Below are positions 5,574 to 7,119 of a stretch of 7,119 nucleotides of DNA, one piece after another. The first letter of the stretch is position 1, and every line of letters starts with the position of its first letter. The stretch comes from Bacteroidales bacterium (GTDB taxonomy: Bacteria > Bacteroidota > Bacteroidia > Bacteroidales > UBA932): NCBI GenBank assembly GCA_017555445.1, contig JAFZGK010000081.1, positions 1 through 7,119 on the forward strand, read 5' to 3'. Below the pieces are notes generated by a model. The model worked only from the letters and a program-made list of their open reading frames with translations, was not told where the DNA came from and ran no database searches. The position numbers and the translations under genes are program-made.

Positions 5574-7097
5574 ATGGACAAGAAAGTTCTACTTATGATC
5601 CTCGACGGATGGGGCGAGGGAAGACAGGATGAGTCTAATGTCATCCACACACAGGGAGCACCTTACATCGAAGGTCTCCGCAAGAATTATCCTATGTCGA
5701 CTCTCAAGGCTTGCGGTGAGGCTGTAGGTCTTCCTGAGGGACAGATGGGTAACTCTGAGGTAGGTCACCTCAATCTTGGCGCAGGTCGCGTGGTTTACCA
5801 GGACCTCGTGAAGATCAACATCGCATGCCGCGAGCACAAGCTTCTCCAGAATGCTGAGATCAAGGCTGCATATGACTATGTAAAAGCTAACAACAAGCAG
5901 CTCCACCTAATGGGTCTTGCATCTATGGGTGGCGTACATAGCTCACTCGAGCATGTATATGAGTTCCTTAACGTAGCTAAGGAGTATGGTCTTGAGGACG
6001 TATTCGTTCACTGCTTCATGGACGGTCGTGACACTGACCCTAAGAGCGGAAAGGGCTTCGTAGAGGGTCTTGAGGCGGCAATGGCTCAGTCAACAGGCAA
6101 GGTTGCTACAGTATGTGGACGTTTCTACGCTATGGACCGTGACAAGAGATGGGAGCGCGTGAAGGAAGCTTATGACCTTCTCGTTGAAGGCAAGGGCGTA
6201 CACGCAACATCTGCAACAGAGGCTATCCAGGCTTCATATGACGAGGGTGTGACAGATGAGTTCATCAAGCCTATCGCTGTAACAGGAGCTGACGGCCAGC
6301 CGCTTACAACAATCAAGGAAGGCGACGCTGTCATCTTCTTCAACTTCCGTAACGACCGTGCACGTGAGCTCACAGCTGTCCTCACACAGCAGGATATGCC
6401 TGAGTTCGGCATGCACACTCTCCCACTCTACTTCTGCTGTCTTACTCCATATGATGCATCATTCACAGGAGTACACATCCTTTTCGACAAGGAGAACGTA
6501 CAGGAGACTCTCGGTGAGGTGGTTTCAAAGGCAGGCAAGAACCAGCTCCGTATCGCTGAGACTGAGAAGTATGCACATGTTACATTCTTCTTCAACGGTG
6601 GTGCAGAGGCTCTCTTCGAGAATGAGGACCGTATCCTTGTGAACTCTCCTAAGGTTGCAACTTATGACCTCCAGCCTGAGATGAGTGCGCCAGAGGTTAC
6701 AGAGAAACTCGTTGAGGCAATCAACACAGGCAAGAACGACCTCATCATCCTCAACTTTGCAAACGGTGACATGATCGGTCACACAGGCGTTTACGAGGCT
6801 ATCCGCAAGGCAGTCATCGCTGTTGACGGCTGCGTAGAGAAGGTTGTAGAGGCTGCAAAGGCACAGGGTTACACTATCCTTATCACAGCTGACCACGGAA
6901 ACGCTGACTACGCTGTAAACGAGGACGGTACTCCTAACACAGCTCACTCACTCAACGATGTTCCTTTCATCGTAGTGAACGCTGGTGACGAGGTGAAGGA
7001 AGTGAAGGACGGCAAGCTCGCTGACGTAGCTCCTACAATCCTCAAGCTCATGGGTATCGAGCAGCCTGCTGCCATGACAGGTACTCCGCTCGTATAA
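5574..7097 (+). CDS. gpmI: 2,3-bisphosphoglycerate-independent phosphoglycerate mutase
   Basis: The complete 507-residue enzyme interconverts 3-phosphoglycerate and 2-phosphoglycerate in glycolysis and gluconeogenesis, in the cytoplasm, with two metal ions (usually Mn). It belongs to the alkaline phosphatase superfamily, and the length is typical (about 510). Seen: ILDGWG with metal ligand D11, GNSEVGH with the catalytic phosphoserine S61, DGRDTDP and [10 protein letters not shown] of the substrate-binding transferase domain, [12 protein letters not shown], then the C-terminal metal ligands NGDMIGH (D399, H403), TADHGNAD (D440, H441) and NTAHS (H458). Nothing essential is missing. Leucine is coded almost only by CTC/CTT with no CTG seen, unlike the deacetylase gene, which fits strong expression. 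It has its own -7 box at 5509, a leader of about 50 nt and no Shine-Dalgarno. Only 22 nt of A/T-rich sequence follow the stop in the window, so no terminator can be judged. Confidence 0.98.
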   Translation: MDKKVLLMILDGWGEGRQDESNVIHTQGAPYIEGLRKNYPMSTLKACGEAVGLPEGQMGNSEVGHLNLGAGRVVYQDLVKINIACREHKLLQNAEIKAAYDYVKANNKQLHLMGLASMGGVHSSLEHVYEFLNVAKEYGLEDVFVHCFMDGRDTDPKSGKGFVEGLEAAMAQSTGKVATVCGRFYAMDRDKRWERVKEAYDLLVEGKGVHATSATEAIQASYDEGVTDEFIKPIAVTGADGQPLTTIKEGDAVIFFNFRNDRARELTAVLTQQDMPEFGMHTLPLYFCCLTPYDASFTGVHILFDKENVQETLGEVVSKAGKNQLRIAETEKYAHVTFFFNGGAEALFENEDRILVNSPKVATYDLQPEMSAPEVTEKLVEAINTGKNDLIILNFANGDMIGHTGVYEAIRKAVIAVDGCVEKVVEAAKAQGYTILITADHGNADYAVNEDGTPNTAHSLNDVPFIVVNAGDEVKEVKDGKLADVAPTILKLMGIEQPAAMTGTPLV

Positions 7098-7119
7098 GTT
7101 TAAATACAAGCAATAAAAA

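Noticed and set aside
5462..5650. Upstream extension of the helical-protein frame by 63 codons
   Set aside because: It would overlap the start of gpmI and include both promoters. The added residues have a different, Pro/Ser-rich composition, and the ATG at 5461 fits the nearby -7 box.
6525..6947. Open frame of 140 codons on the minus strand inside gpmI
   Set aside because: It is a by-product of the biased codon use of gpmI. It has a Val/Cys/Leu-rich translation and no sign of a start signal.

Overview
The window looks like ordinary chromosomal DNA from a member of the Bacteroidota, most likely a gut-type Bacteroidales. The evidence is as follows. Several intergenic regions carry matches to the Bacteroidota -7 promoter box TAnnTTTG. 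Start codons follow A/T-rich leaders without clear Shine-Dalgarno sequences. Several products have signal peptides ending in AQA/Q or a lipobox. The assignment to a genus is not possible from what is seen here.

Layout from left to right: (1) 1-980, minus strand, the N-terminal two thirds of an APC-type amino acid permease cut by the window edge. (2) 1107-1967, plus strand, a secreted YdjC/ChbG-type carbohydrate deacetylase. (3) 1976-2002, a strong hairpin that ends both this gene and the convergent one. (4) 2012-3460, minus strand, a PLP-dependent beta-eliminating lyase of the tyrosine phenol-lyase/tryptophanase family with unusual active-site residues. (5) 3491-4315, minus strand, a secreted alpha/beta hydrolase resembling cinnamoyl/feruloyl esterases, 30 nt upstream of the lyase and probably co-transcribed with it. 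(6) 4394-4906, plus strand, a small PNPOx-like split-barrel protein carrying a lipoprotein signal. (7) 4916-5461, minus strand, an unrecognised helical protein. (8) 5574-7097, plus strand, complete cofactor-independent phosphoglycerate mutase GpmI.

The genes are mostly single units with alternating direction, so only the esterase-lyase pair looks like an operon. GpmI is central glycolysis. The others are plausible pieces of amino acid and plant/host glycan or phenolic metabolism, but no common pathway can be shown. I see no tRNA, rRNA, CRISPR array, insertion sequence or defence system. All intergenic stretches are shorter than 130 nt.

The most noteworthy item is the lyase. It keeps the residues that mark tyrosine phenol-lyase specificity and the PLP lysine, but lacks the conserved arginine next to the PLP oxygen and changes neighbouring residues, so its substrate may differ from both tyrosine and tryptophan. 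I find no clear evidence of a wholly new system.
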